64,000 nucleotides of DNA from Batkoa obscura (GCA_030770535.1 JASVEC010000001.1:2356001-2420000); one strand, 5' to 3'. Positions 10,662 through 20,627 are shown, counted from the stretch's first letter. Made by a program: numbers and translations. Notes: generated by a model from the letters alone, not told the origin.

Positions 10662-10908
10662 TTAATTAAACCAACTGAAATAGTACCTCAATCTACTCAA
10701 TCTACTCAATCTCAAACTTATCAATCTCAAAGTGTTAAACCTCATGATAATCAATCTTATCATAACAAAATTTATAGTGTCAAATCCCAAAATCTTCAAC
10801 CTAAACAAGCTAATTTACCTACATATCTTCAATTAAGTAATCTTGATTTAATACAATTAATGAAACTCAATGGTTTAATTCAAGATGATGATTCTATTAA
10901 CCTGTAAA
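10198..10908. repeat. Left arm of a 711-bp inverted repeat
   Basis: Bases 10198-10908 are the reverse complement of 15116-15826 (paired coordinates sum to 26024). Every stretch I compared is identical, including the promoter, the 165-codon frame and the length of the (AAT)n tract. Identity stops abruptly at both ends: gaatttg versus gcatttg on the outer side, and just after the shared stop codon on the inner side. Confidence 0.93.
10410..10907 (+). pseudogene. Truncated repeat-family gene copy (165 codons), left arm
   Basis: The ORF starts MKINSIILSFFYLITITTS (signal peptide), carries a poly-Asn tract encoded by (AAT)n, then QSTQSTQSQ, and the entry segment LPTYLQLSNLDLIQLMKLNG, and stops at DDDSINL before any 27-residue unit. 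The right-arm copy continues in frame after the same stop with family-type units, so this copy is a duplicate of the promoter and 5' part only. It could still be expressed as a short secreted peptide: the promoter and signal peptide are intact. Confidence 0.6.
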
Positions 10909-10942
10909 GTAAACTCAATGGACATGTCCTAATGACATTTAG

Positions 10943-11292
10943 CATACTTTATTCAGAAAGTATGTCTCAAAAACAAAATCATGGATAAAACGTCCAAAAA
11001 CAGGCATCTGATGTTGTAATGGCTTTACTTTTTGAGTTTAATAAAAAAATCGTTTTTAAAATCTGAATTCCACATAACTTTTTTTGTTTTCGAACTGATT
11101 TTAGTTGCAAAAACAACTACGCTAATTAATTTTATATATTACTTTTATTTAATAAACATTGTTTTAAAAAACTATACAACTTTTAAAAAGTCGAATTCGA
11201 GATTAGAAATTTTGATTATCGAATCTTGGAATAAAGCCCAAAGTTAACCAATCACATTGTCTTATTCTAACATACTTTTTTCCAAAAGTATG
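10943..11292. repeat. Possible small element bounded by two related palindromes
   Basis: Palindrome catactttattcagaaagtatg lies near 10943-10964 (CATACTTT / AAAGTATG arms) and a second one with arms CATACTTTT / AAAAGTATG at 11271-11292. They bracket about 350 bp with no credible gene (a 71-codon open frame at 11032-11247 lacks coding features). Paired subterminal hairpins suggest a short non-autonomous element, but no target-site duplication was found. Confidence 0.3.
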
Positions 11293-11490
11293 CCATACAT
11301 ATTACAAGGTGATCTATAGTAATCTGATTTTTTGGGCAAATCCAAATTTATAGAATTACCTTATTTAAAATTTTCTTTTATTTATTGTTTTTTAAATTAA
11401 TGTTACATGGAAATGAACAGAAAATGAACAAAAAATGAAATTGGAAAGTCTTATTTTTAATTTTAATCAGGTTTTTAACAAAATAAATAA

Positions 11491-11697
11491 CATATGGGGA
11501 TGTATTTTTGTGTTTAAGAATTTTACTAACAAATTTTCCGCTTAAATAGTGCTTAAAAAATGGAAAAAATAATGAAGTTAAAAACACTCCCATATGGGAA
11601 TGTATTTTTGTGTTTAAGAATTTTACTAACAAATTTTCCGCTCAAATAGCGCTTAAAAGATGGAAAGAATAATGAAGCCAAAAAAACACTCCCATAT
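11491..11697 (+). mobile_element. Two MITE-like elements in direct tandem
   Basis: Two complete copies lie head to tail (about 11491-11595 and 11591-11697) and share the junction cccatatggga. Both begin tatgggXatgtatttttgtg and end acactcccata, with the core ttttccgct-aaatag-gcttaaaa. They are two of the best-preserved copies in the window, and very similar to each other. A 84-codon open frame that crosses them is fortuitous. Confidence 0.88.
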
Positions 11698-11848
11698 TCA
11701 GGTTTCCTTTTCAAAATTATACTCTATTAGTTCCAACCTTAACTCAACTTAATAAATAGCTTTTAAAACAATAATAAAAAAGGCCAACTATAGCCATCAA
11801 ATAGAAAAAAGTTTAAGTATTAAATCATTTATTAATTATTCAACAACT

Positions 11849-12982
11849 TTAATACTTCCTGCCCCCACCACCTAGCAAATTTAATTTCTTTAAGTCAACG
11901 TGAACCAATTGACCATCATTCAATACATTAACATTTAATTTAGCGTCAGCGATTCCATCAACAACAGCTTTAATATCAGCATCAGCTACACCATTCTCAC
12001 CTAATACATTAGTTTTGGCATCAGCTTTAGCAACATCAGCAACATTGGCTTTAGCTTTAACATCAGCTACACCATTTTCACCTAATACATTAGCTTTGAC
12101 ATCGGCTTTAGCAATATCTGCAACATTGGCTTTGACATCAGCATTAGCAACTCCATCTTTTCCTAATACATTAGCTTTGACATCAGCTTTAGCAACATCA
12201 GCAACGTTGGCTTTGACATCAGCATTAACTAGCCCCTTTTTGGAGAGTAAATCGGCAATTATGTCGGCTTTAATTAAATCATTAACAACACTAGCTTTAA
12301 TATCCAAGTTAGCAAGTGCTTTATCTTTACTTAAAAGGTCAAGGAGGATTTGAAATTTCAGTAAATCAATATCACTAACTTTAATATCAGTACCAATTGA
12401 TATTGGTAGAGCCTTATGCTCTGGTTGCGAGTCTTTGGATAGATTAATTTGATCTTTTTTAAGTTGAGATTGATATTTTTGTGCTTCGTCACCTTGAGGT
12501 TGAATTTCTTCAGGGTTTTTTTTGGATAGACTATTTTCTTCTGATTTGTTTTCTTGAGGTTTAACTTCTTGAGGTTTATTTTCTTGAGATTTAGTTTCCT
12601 TAAGCTTGTTTTCTTGAGGTTTGTTTTCTTTTGATTTATTTTCTTGAACCTCAATTCCCTCAGGTTTGATATCTTGGGGCTTATTTTCTTGAAGCTTGTT
12701 TACTTCCAATTTGTCTTCTTGAGGTTTATCTTGATGCTTATTATCTTGAAGTTGAAGTTGAGGCTTTATCTCTTCAGGTATTTTAGCTGAGTTTTCAGCT
12801 TGATATTTATTATTATCATTGCTACTGGGTTTCAAAATGGGTTGATTTTCAATAGTAGCAATATTTAATAGATTAGATTCAATTGAATTTAGATTTAACA
12901 ATTCATTATTATTGCTAGTTTCATGAGATGCAATATTAGTTATAAAAGAAAGCAATACTAAAGTTATGTAAATGTTTTTCAT
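11849..12982 (-). CDS. Secreted 27-residue-repeat family protein, charged spacer (377 aa)
   Basis: Single exon, 377 residues, starting MKNIYITLVLLSFITNIAS (signal peptide). Residues about 70 to 185 form a Glu/Lys/Gln-rich spacer of KPQE, NKLQE and KSQEN blocks. The entry segment LPISIGTDIKVSDIDLLKFQ follows, then about six 27-residue units, for example VKANVLGKDGVANADVKANV, and the tail LVHVDLKKLNLLGGGGRKY. It lies between the two inverted-repeat arms and carries the shared promoter module upstream. Its repeat units are close at DNA level to those of the gene at 7078-8685, which points to recent common origin or conversion. The function is unknown. Confidence 0.82.
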   Translation of the reverse strand: MKNIYITLVLLSFITNIASHETSNNNELLNLNSIESNLLNIATIENQPILKPSSNDNNKYQAENSAKIPEEIKPQLQLQDNKHQDKPQEDKLEVNKLQENKPQDIKPEGIEVQENKSKENKPQENKLKETKSQENKPQEVKPQENKSEENSLSKKNPEEIQPQGDEAQKYQSQLKKDQINLSKDSQPEHKALPISIGTDIKVSDIDLLKFQILLDLLSKDKALANLDIKASVVNDLIKADIIADLLSKKGLVNADVKANVADVAKADVKANVLGKDGVANADVKANVADIAKADVKANVLGENGVADVKAKANVADVAKADAKTNVLGENGVADADIKAVVDGIADAKLNVNVLNDGQLVHVDLKKLNLLGGGGRKY

Positions 12983-13097
12983 TTTAGGTTATGGATTATT
13001 AGTTGTTGTTATAAAGTATTAATGAAATATTATTATTATATTATTGAAGTTCAAATAAAACTATAAGTTAAATATTAAGATAGCCAATATTTCAGAG

Positions 13098-13206
13098 TAT
13101 TTATACTATCCTTTTATGTTGTATTTTAATCAATTCCTTGTTTTATAAATCATATTGAATGAACTTTAAAAGGTTCCTTTTTGATAATAAAAATTAAGTG
13201 GGATTT
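13098..13206 (-). promoter_or_regulatory. Shared promoter module of the repeat family (gene at 11849-12982)
   Basis: Plus-strand tatttatactat begins at about 13098, about 116 bp from the ATG. It is followed by tgaatgaactttaaaaggtt at about 13157 and aagtgggatt near 13195, matching the modules at 6629 and 8774. Confidence 0.55.
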
Positions 13207-13664
13207 ATTTCCTTCCACCAAATTGTTATTGATTTTTTTAAAGAGGAGAGATACTCATCCTAACAAACAATATTTTACTTTAGTAATTGTTATTTATTTC
13301 TATTTTTGTTATAAATAATTTGAGCGGAAAATAACCTATTAGTTAAGTTCAAAATGGTATTGTTATCAACACTAATACTTTTTTAATTTTACAGTAGTTT
13401 TTAATCCAAAGTAATAATATTAAGATTTTTATTAGTGTTAGTGTCAAGAGTACTATTTTTTATTGTGAACTCTAGTCGATATTTTTTATCATTGTGAAGC
13501 TAATTTCTTTATTATAAAATTATGAATCTTTGTAGGAATTTTTTTACATATATTGATTTTTTAAAGCTAAAACAAAAATATGTATCAAACTTGGATGGCT
13601 ACTAATAATTATTAAAGTTTCAAAAGTCGATATATAATCTTGATAACCTTCAATATCAATTTTT

Positions 13665-14560
13665 ATAAAAAAACCACTTCTTTTTTCCAATCTATTTTTA
13701 TAACATATTAATCAGATAACTGATTCCACTATTTACGATTTAGCAAGGATAAATGAAATTTATATATATATATAGAATTCTAACATTGGATTATAAGATA
13801 ACGACAGGCAGCATATATTACCCGGATTGAATTAAAAGGTAATCTAATCAATCAAGATTCTAAGAGTTAATTTGTAAAATTGGTAAATGAAACTATTTGT
13901 TCTTATAAAAAACCTCTCAACTTTTAGGACCCTTTTTATAACTTATTAATAATAGGTGTGGATTTTATTACACTATTTTTTACACTATGAATCTAATTGA
14001 TATTCCATTTATTAATATTAGGATTCAGAAAGTGTTAAAATACAAATAAGTAATTACAGTTACTAAAACTAATATATAAAATTACTAATTCAAACCATTT
14101 ATTCCAATAAAAAAGCCACTTCTTTCATTACTGTTTTTATAACGTATTAGCTAAAGATAGCATACTGTGAGTTATTTTCAATATTAATTTGAATCAATGA
14201 AATGTTCTACCTATTAGAAATTTAATAATACTAAATAATAAAATAACGATAGCTAATACCTTTCAACAACTCTAATATATAAAATAAACAGCTTCAAACT
14301 TTTATTCTATTGAAAAAACCACTTCTTTTATCACCCCTTTCTGTAACATATTAAAGAAAGATAATATTGGGATGTATTTTTGTGTTTAAGAATTTTACTA
14401 ATAAATTTTTCGCTTAAATAGCGCTTAAAGAATGGAAAAAATAATGAAGTCAAAAAAACACTCTCATATATTGTAAGTTATTATCAATATTAATTATTAC
14501 AATTGAAATATTATCACAATTAAAAGTATGTAAATTTATAGAATTACAATAATGAAAATC
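13665..14560. repeat. Degenerate tandem array with 200-215-bp period
   Basis: A marker of the form aaaaaaccacttcttt ... tttttataacgtatta recurs near 13670, 13903, 14112 and 14322, and once each near 9065 and 16885. Units also share agttattttcaatattaatt. One unit is interrupted by a MITE-like element at 14365-14470. No coding potential was seen. Confidence 0.5.
14365..14470 (+). mobile_element. MITE-like element nested in a repeat unit
   Basis: It runs from attgggatgtatttttgtg to acactctcatata. The flanks (aaagataata on the left, ttgtaagttatt on the right) match a neighbouring unit near 14153-14170 that has no element, so the empty site is visible. Confidence 0.85.
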
Positions 14561-14897
14561 ATACAGTATTAAATGAAATTAATTTGAATTCAAAAAAATG
14601 TTAAATGCTAAAAAATATTCAAAATCATTATCATAATTGATAGCTTTTGCTCTTTTCTTTAAAAGTTTTTAATTATTTATAAACCAAATTAACAAAGTAT
14701 CTTAAAAGTCAATAAATTAATATGTTTTTGCTGTAAATTTTACAATGTTTTATTAATATTTAAGCAAGAAAGAGCATTTTTAATCCACTTAATAACCCAT
14801 TCCACTTTCATTTTGAATTATTTATTAATTTTTTAATATCAGTTTTAATTCTCATCATCTAATAAAATTTAGTTTTTTCAAATGGACTTAAAACAAT

Positions 14898-15362
14898 TTA
14901 GCATCTCTTCAATACATTAGCACTAGCTTTAATATTAGCTTCAACGATATCAGCAGCATTAAGCTTAATATTAGCATCAATCACACTATCTTTACCTAAT
15001 ATACTAGCTTTAAGTTGAGCATTAGTTTTAATCTCAGTAGCAATTAAACCATTTTTTGATAGCTCATAGATATAGATGGTGACTTTGATTAAATTATTCA
15101 ATTTATTAAGTTTATTTTACAGGTTAATAGAATCATCATCTTGAATTAAACCATTGAGTTTCATTAATTGTATTAAATCAAGATTACTTAATTGAAGATA
15201 TGTAGGTAAATTAGCTTGTTTAGGTTGAAGATTTTGGGATTTGACACTATAAATTTTGTTATGATAAGATTGATTATCATGAGGTTTAACACTTTGAGAT
15301 TGATAAGTTTGAGATTGAGTAGATTGAGTAGATTGAGGTACTATTTCAGTTGGTTTAATTAA

Positions 15363-15407
<45 letters not shown>

Positions 15408-15614
15408 GAAGTTGACTTCTTGTGTTAATTTATTATCTGTTATTTGATTATCTGTTATTTGATTATCTGTTTCTGAATAATAAATGTTATGACTAAACCT
15501 TGATTTATGAGGTTTTGGTATAGAATCCTTTTGAATAGATGGAATATTAGGTACAAATGAAGTTGTAATAGTTATTAAATAAAAGAATGATAAGATAATA
15601 GAATTGATTTTCAT
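14898..15614 (-). pseudogene. Repeat-family pseudogene, right arm plus degraded 3' part
   Basis: It begins with the same 165-codon frame as the left arm (MKINSIILSFFYLITITTS), ending at a TAA at 15117-15119. After that stop the same frame continues without interruption to 14898 through family-type units (LSKNGLIATEIK, KASILGKDSVIDANIK, LNAADIVEANIKA) and ends NVLKRC. A single in-frame stop therefore separates two parts of what looks like one ancestral gene, which is also short of the DLKKLNLLGG tail; a fragment resembling it (SPFEKTKF) may lie just below 14898. Read-through or a truncated peptide product cannot be excluded. The host family has other members that look intact. Confidence 0.7.
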
Positions 15615-15826
15615 ATTTTTAGAAACAGAGTAAAATTAATTAATAGATATTGAAAAGGAAAAATAGGAAAATAGAAAACTATTAAGTTAGTTAATATGAA
15701 TGTCAAGTTTGGACTATTTATATCATCTTTTTTTAAAATCATTGAAGAATAAACTCAGTTATTTATTATATGAATTTAATGGCTTTTTTAAGGGGTTTTA
15801 TAATTTATTTTTAATAACATTCAAAT
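15116..15826. repeat. Right arm of the 711-bp inverted repeat
   Basis: It is the reverse complement of 10198-10908 over all stretches compared. It includes the promoter (tttatatcat near 15717), the signal-peptide region and the (AAT)n tract at about 15362-15407. It is probably the source arm, because family sequence continues past its inner edge. Confidence 0.93.
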
Positions 15827-15941
15827 GCAACTTGAGTTGCTCTTTTTTTATAAAGTTGATTTTGATAATCAATATGAACTTAATTATAACAGAACTAATA
15901 TTATCCATTTTATACTAATTTTCATGTTAAAGTAATAAAAT

Positions 15942-16049
15942 GAATGGGGATGTATTTTTGTATTTAAGAATTTTACTAATCACTTTTCTGCTCAAATGTA
16001 CTTAGAAGATAGAAAAAGTAATAAAGCCAAAAAAAAACATCCCCGAATG
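15942..16049 (+). mobile_element. MITE-like element, copy with candidate 5-bp duplication
   Basis: It is flanked by gaatg on both sides: gaatg|gggatgt on the left and acatcccc|gaatg on the right. It carries the full core of the family. Confidence 0.83.
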
Positions 16050-16080
16050 TTAAATTTATTCTATTTTAGAAAATTTAACT

Positions 16081-16185
16081 ATAAAGGGGTGTTTTTTTAG
16101 CTTGATTACTTTTTCCATCTTTTAAACATTATTTGAGTGGAAAAATGATTAGTAAAATTCTTAAACAAAAATACATCCCCGTACA
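16081..16185 (-). mobile_element. MITE-like element, inverted copy
   Basis: It starts aaaggggtgttttttt and ends aaatacatccccgtacat, opposite in orientation to the copy 32 bp to its left. Confidence 0.83.
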
Positions 16186-16294
16186 TTTTTAGTATATAAA
16201 ATTTAGCTATTACTTGAGATCTTATAAGAAATAGTTTAATTGATTGTTTAGTTTTTTGGTTTTTTTTAATATTTAAATATTAAAATTTAGATGG

Positions 16295-16758
16295 TGTGAA
16301 ATATCGCTTTGTTAGTCCCATGGTTAATTATAGCATAACAATCACCTAAACTGTTGTGTTCTCAAGCTCAGAGAAAATCAATTCCACGTTCTTAGTTTGA
16401 TTTGCTATGAGAATTTCTAGCTCCATCCCGAAGAACATTATCTTCTCATTTTGATATTTATACTTTTCAGAGTATAAAAGAGTTTACAGAGTATAGTAGT
16501 TCGAGGCTTTTTAACTGAATTATTCCCTGATATCTCGAACATTTAATAAAGCCACTAAGTTTTGTTAATAGTATTTTACATAGATTTTACATTAGTATTG
16601 TCTATTCTATTTGTCTTATATAACTTGCAATCTATTATGTGCTATTCCTCATAATCCAAGTCTATCTTAGTCACATGAACTAAGACCTTTCGACTTATAG
16701 TGTAATCAGCCAGGCAATAGCTGTTCTTGACTCCAAACACTGAGTACTAGATTTCACA
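16295..16758. mobile_element. Probable solo LTR (fossil LTR-retrotransposon remnant)
   Basis: This 464-bp segment is less AT-rich than its surroundings and is bounded by an 8-bp inverted terminal repeat, TGTGAAAT ... ATTTCACA, with the TG...CA ends usual for LTRs. It contains a TATA-like motif (agtataaaag, near 16472-16485) and a polyadenylation-like signal (taataaag, near 16545), in the order expected of U3-R-U5. No internal retroelement coding sequence is next to it and no clear target-site duplication was found. The age cannot be judged from one copy; the element looks old and isolated. Confidence 0.5.
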
Positions 16759-17098
16759 ATAGTTAGCATAATATTATTGAAGTTTTATTTTAATAAAAAG
16801 CAATAAAAATTGGAAATAAACTTAATTGAAATTATAAAACTTCAGTTTATAGACTTAATGACTTAAACATGTATTCTTCTAAAAAAAAAAATACTCAATT
16901 TCATTACCCTTTTTATAATGTTTAATAATAATGTTCTACTATTTCTAATTTCAATAGCAATAAAGTAACTTTCTAATTGGCTAAAAGCAAAATTAAAAAT
17001 ATACAAAATAACAATAATTAGTATACATTACTAAAGTTAAATTAAAAATTAAAGTTAAAATTATTTTTTAATATTATAGTAAAAAATAACAATCAGTT

Positions 17099-17145
17099 TT
17101 TATTTTATTTTATTTTATTTTATTTTATTTTATTTTATTTTATTT
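17099..17145. repeat. (TTTTA)n microsatellite
   Basis: About nine uninterrupted pentanucleotide units lie just downstream of the RPP40 stop codon. Confidence 0.95.
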
Positions 17146-17221
17146 AAAAAAAAAACTTTCAATTTTTATCATTCTTTTTCTATATCAATTGCATTCAATT
17201 TCATTGTTTTTGCCTTTAATC

Positions 17222-18617
17222 CTATCCAAACACTGCCCTCTCCATACCATTTGCAATTTTAATGTCAATTAAACTCAATTTATTCAAATTAAATAAAAAA
17301 TAATATTGAGTAATGTTTTCACCGGATAATGAATAATAATGTAGTTTATCTTCATTATTTTCATTTTTTATATTATTTTTATAATACCAACTAATAATGC
17401 TATCTTCAAAACCATACATAGTGAAGCTGAGGAAAGGAATAGATTGAGTGGAATTATTCTGTTGAATTATTTTTATTAAAAGACTATTATATGTATAAAT
17501 TAATTAATTAATTAATTAATAATAATAATATTATTATGCTATATTATCAAAATACTATTTATAAATTACCTTAGTTCTTCTAATATACTTTCCATTTGAT
17601 AATAAGATAAATAACCATTCCAATGTAATTTAATAACTTCACCAGTACTTTCATTATTATTATCATTAATTACTGTATTATTAATACTATTAGAGATAAT
17701 ACCACTCCACTCAATTATATCTTCTATATTATTTAAATAATCTAATATTTGATTATTCTTAGTTTCTGGCAACACTGTTTCCCATATTGGTTCATAATTA
17801 CATTTCATAATATATTTTTTTATTTCAACTGTATCTTTCATTTCAGTTATTAATTTACTAATATTCATATCTTCTTTCGTTTCTATTATATTAAGATTAA
17901 ATTATTTATTATTATTATTATCATTTATTATTGTTTATCATATTACCTTCGTCAACAAAAGTCATTAAAAAGGGAATATTTTTATTAAATACATTTTCAA
18001 AACAGTTTACTACTCTCTTATAATAACTACTCTCTTCATTTAATTCTTCACTCTTTAAATCCAATTTAACAATAAACCTTTCTATTGAATTATTATCTAT
18101 CTTTATTTTTTTACCTATTAATCCCAGTTGATAATAAGTATCTTTTGATAAATTTAAATATAACATCGAATTATTATCAATACAAAAAGTATCTTCCGTT
18201 TCGTTATTAATGGAATAGCTTTTAGCTGATACAACGCCTTTTTGTAAATAATAATAAAATATATTTTTATAGCTAATATCTTTCGTTTTCGGCTTTAGAA
18301 ATTCTACTAAATTTAAATTAATTAAATAGTAATTATATTCTTTTTGTTTTAATTGATCTATTATTTCCATAATTTCGGAGCCATATTCAATATTGTTTCT
18401 GTTTATTTTTGGTACTTGTATTTCTATCTTTTTTTTTAAACTATTAAATATTAGTTAATTAATAAATTCTATATTGTATTACTTGATGTAAATAAGGCTG
18501 TATCTTATTCATATTCATATTCATATTAACATTTCCATCTTCATCATTGATTGATTCTTCATATTGAATTATGGCTTTACTATAAACATCTTTTTTTAAA
18601 TTTAAATAATGTGTCAT
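17222..18617 (-). CDS. RPP40: RNase P/MRP subunit p40 (RPP40) homologue
   Basis: My gene model has exons 18617-18483, 18427-17947, 17882-17570 and 17483-17222 (396 aa), and all phases agree. The conserved signature LNLSKDTYYQLGLIGKK followed by IERFIVKLDL and YYKRVVNCFEN matches the core of the RNase P p40 family. The ending EWSGIISN, VIKLHWNGYLSYYQMESIL and MYGFEDSIISWYYKN matches the family C-terminus (WLGAV, then GFI-LLEHL, then GFADSPVSW). The product acts in tRNA 5' maturation and pre-rRNA processing as part of the RNP. The first exon is the least certain: its join uses an aaaaag acceptor because a nearer tag acceptor would break the frame, so translation from the Met at 18370 is an alternative. 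It is divergent from mL44 with only 203 bp between start codons. Confidence 0.8.
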
Positions 18618-18820
18618 TTTTGTAATAGAATAATACTAATATTTAAAGTATTAAAATTCCAAATTAAACTTGGATCTTTTTTTATTCCTCAACTAATTTT
18701 TACTTCCCATAATAATCTATAGAATCCATTTCTAAATCTCAATTCTTATTAATTTGATATCAAATTATTTAATTAAAATTTCATTTTAACTATATAAAAT
18801 AGAACTCTATAATTTTAATA

Positions 18821-20161
18821 ATGCTTAGAAATTTAAGATTAATTAAAACCAACCCAATCTCGTCATTACTCACCTCCACCCAAAGGATACGTTATTATTC
18901 TTCAGACCCAATTAACACTACCAATACTACCACTGAAGTTAAAAGTGATGCTTCTATTAATGCATTATTAGCTCGTCTCAATATTAATTTTACTGATAAG
19001 CAAATCATTGAACAAGTTATTACCCATAAATCTTATTTATTAGGAAAAACTAGTACTAATGATAGATTACGTTATTTAGGTAATATAATATAATATAATA
19101 TAATATAATAAATAATAATCTTCTATTTATAAACTAGGTAAAAAAGTATTAGGTCTTTACCTTTCGGAATATTATTATATCAAATATCCCAATTTACCTG
19201 TTAATACTATTGAAGATATATTAAGAGTGCATTATGATCCTTACGCATTATCCAAGATTGGACAAGGTTTTGGTTTAGCACCATTGATTCGTTATAAAGA
19301 AGAACAGGTAATTTTATTATTCCATTATTATTTATATTGATTTCAATGTTAATTTTTTAATATTATTTGTAATAGAGTGAGGGAGAACAAATTGTAGGAT
19401 TTAATAAGATATTAGGAAAATCAGTCCAAGCTTTAATTGGTGCTATTTATCATGATAAGGTAATGATAAATTAATTAACTTTTATTAAAATATTAAATTT
19501 AATTCAATAGGGTGCAGTAGCTACTAAAGAATTTATTCATCAACATTTATTAAGTAAAGAAGTAGATGTGAATAGTTTATTACCATTAGCAACTCCAAAA
19601 AAAAGTTTAGTTTCATTATTAAAAATTAAAAATAAACCGGAACCAGTATCAAGGTAAGTAATAAAAACAATCATTATGATAATAAATAGTAAATACATAA
19701 AAGTGGATGAAAGAAAGTTGAATATAGAAAAAGACAGACGGAAATGATAGAATGAAATTAAATGAATTTGTATTAATTAATAATTTATTTTATTTAGATT
19801 ACTTAAAGAGACAGGTAGATTATCTAATCGACCAGTATTTGTAGTTGGTGTTTATTCCGGTGATGTTAAATTAGGAGAAAGTAAATTTCAATTAGAATAA
19901 TATTCAAATACAAATAACTAATAACATCTTTAATTTAGGTTATGGCTCCTCTCTTAAAATGGCCGAGTTTAGAGTAAACTAATTAAACTCAATAATGATA
20001 ATGATGATAATAACGATTTTATTAATTAGGCCTGTAAAGACGCATTGATTCGCTATTATTTAACGGAATTAAAAGATTTCCAATTACCCTCAGATACTTT
20101 AGAAGAAGATGAACTTACTTTTTTTCCAACTAAAATTTCAGACGCTCCATCTAGAATCTAA
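18821..20161 (+). CDS. MRPL3: Mitochondrial large-subunit ribosomal protein mL44 (RNase III-like fold)
   Basis: Seven exons: 18821-19079, 19138-19307, 19376-19459, 19511-19653, 19798-19880, 19939-19973, 20030-20161 (301 aa). The N-terminus (MLRNLRLIKTNPISSLL, RIRYYS) is a mitochondrial targeting peptide. The RNase III-like part reads EQVITHKSY, RLRYLGKKVLGLYLSEY, then GKSVQALIGAIYHD; the C-terminal dsRBD-like part has PVFVVGVYSGDVKLGE, SLKMAEFRACKDAL and IRYYLTELK. This matches the Mrpl3/MRPL44 family, in which catalytic residues of RNase III are degenerate and the role is structural in the mitoribosome. Intron 1 contains a (TAATA)n run. The gene shares a compact bidirectional promoter with RPP40. 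Confidence 0.93.
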
Positions 20162-20560
20162 AAGATAAATCTGAATAGAAAAAATATAAATGCATCGGGT
20201 GAACATTTTTAATAATTATAGACAAATTTTTTTATTATTAAAAATTAAAAATTAAAAAGGTGATTAAAAATTGAGAGTTTTTTTAAATGAATTTTTAAAG
20301 TTTATTAATGATAATAGATAGATTTTATTATAAATTTTGAAACTAGTTGAACAACTTGATCTTATAAAAGTAAAAAATATAGACTTAATAATAGTTATTA
20401 AGAATTCAATTAACCCAATATAACTTTCATTTCATTAAATTATTACTATAATATATCTTCATTCAAATCTTATATTTGACTTGAAAATTACTTTGAATTG
20501 ATTTTTCATACAGTAAAAATTTGTTATTTAATATTAGTTTGAAATTATAAAAAGGATATG

Positions 20561-20583
20561 TGCGCCCACCGCGGATTGAACGC

Positions 20584-20627
<44 letters not shown>

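Noticed and set aside
11032-11247. 71-codon ORF
   Set aside because: Lies within a probable non-coding element; no coding features.
11378-11632. 84-codon ORF, minus strand
   Set aside because: Produced by the two tandem MITE-like elements.
15942-16185. The pair of inverted MITE-like elements read as one larger foldback transposon
   Set aside because: Each copy has both of its own ends and 32 bp of unrelated sequence lies between, so two separate insertions are simpler.
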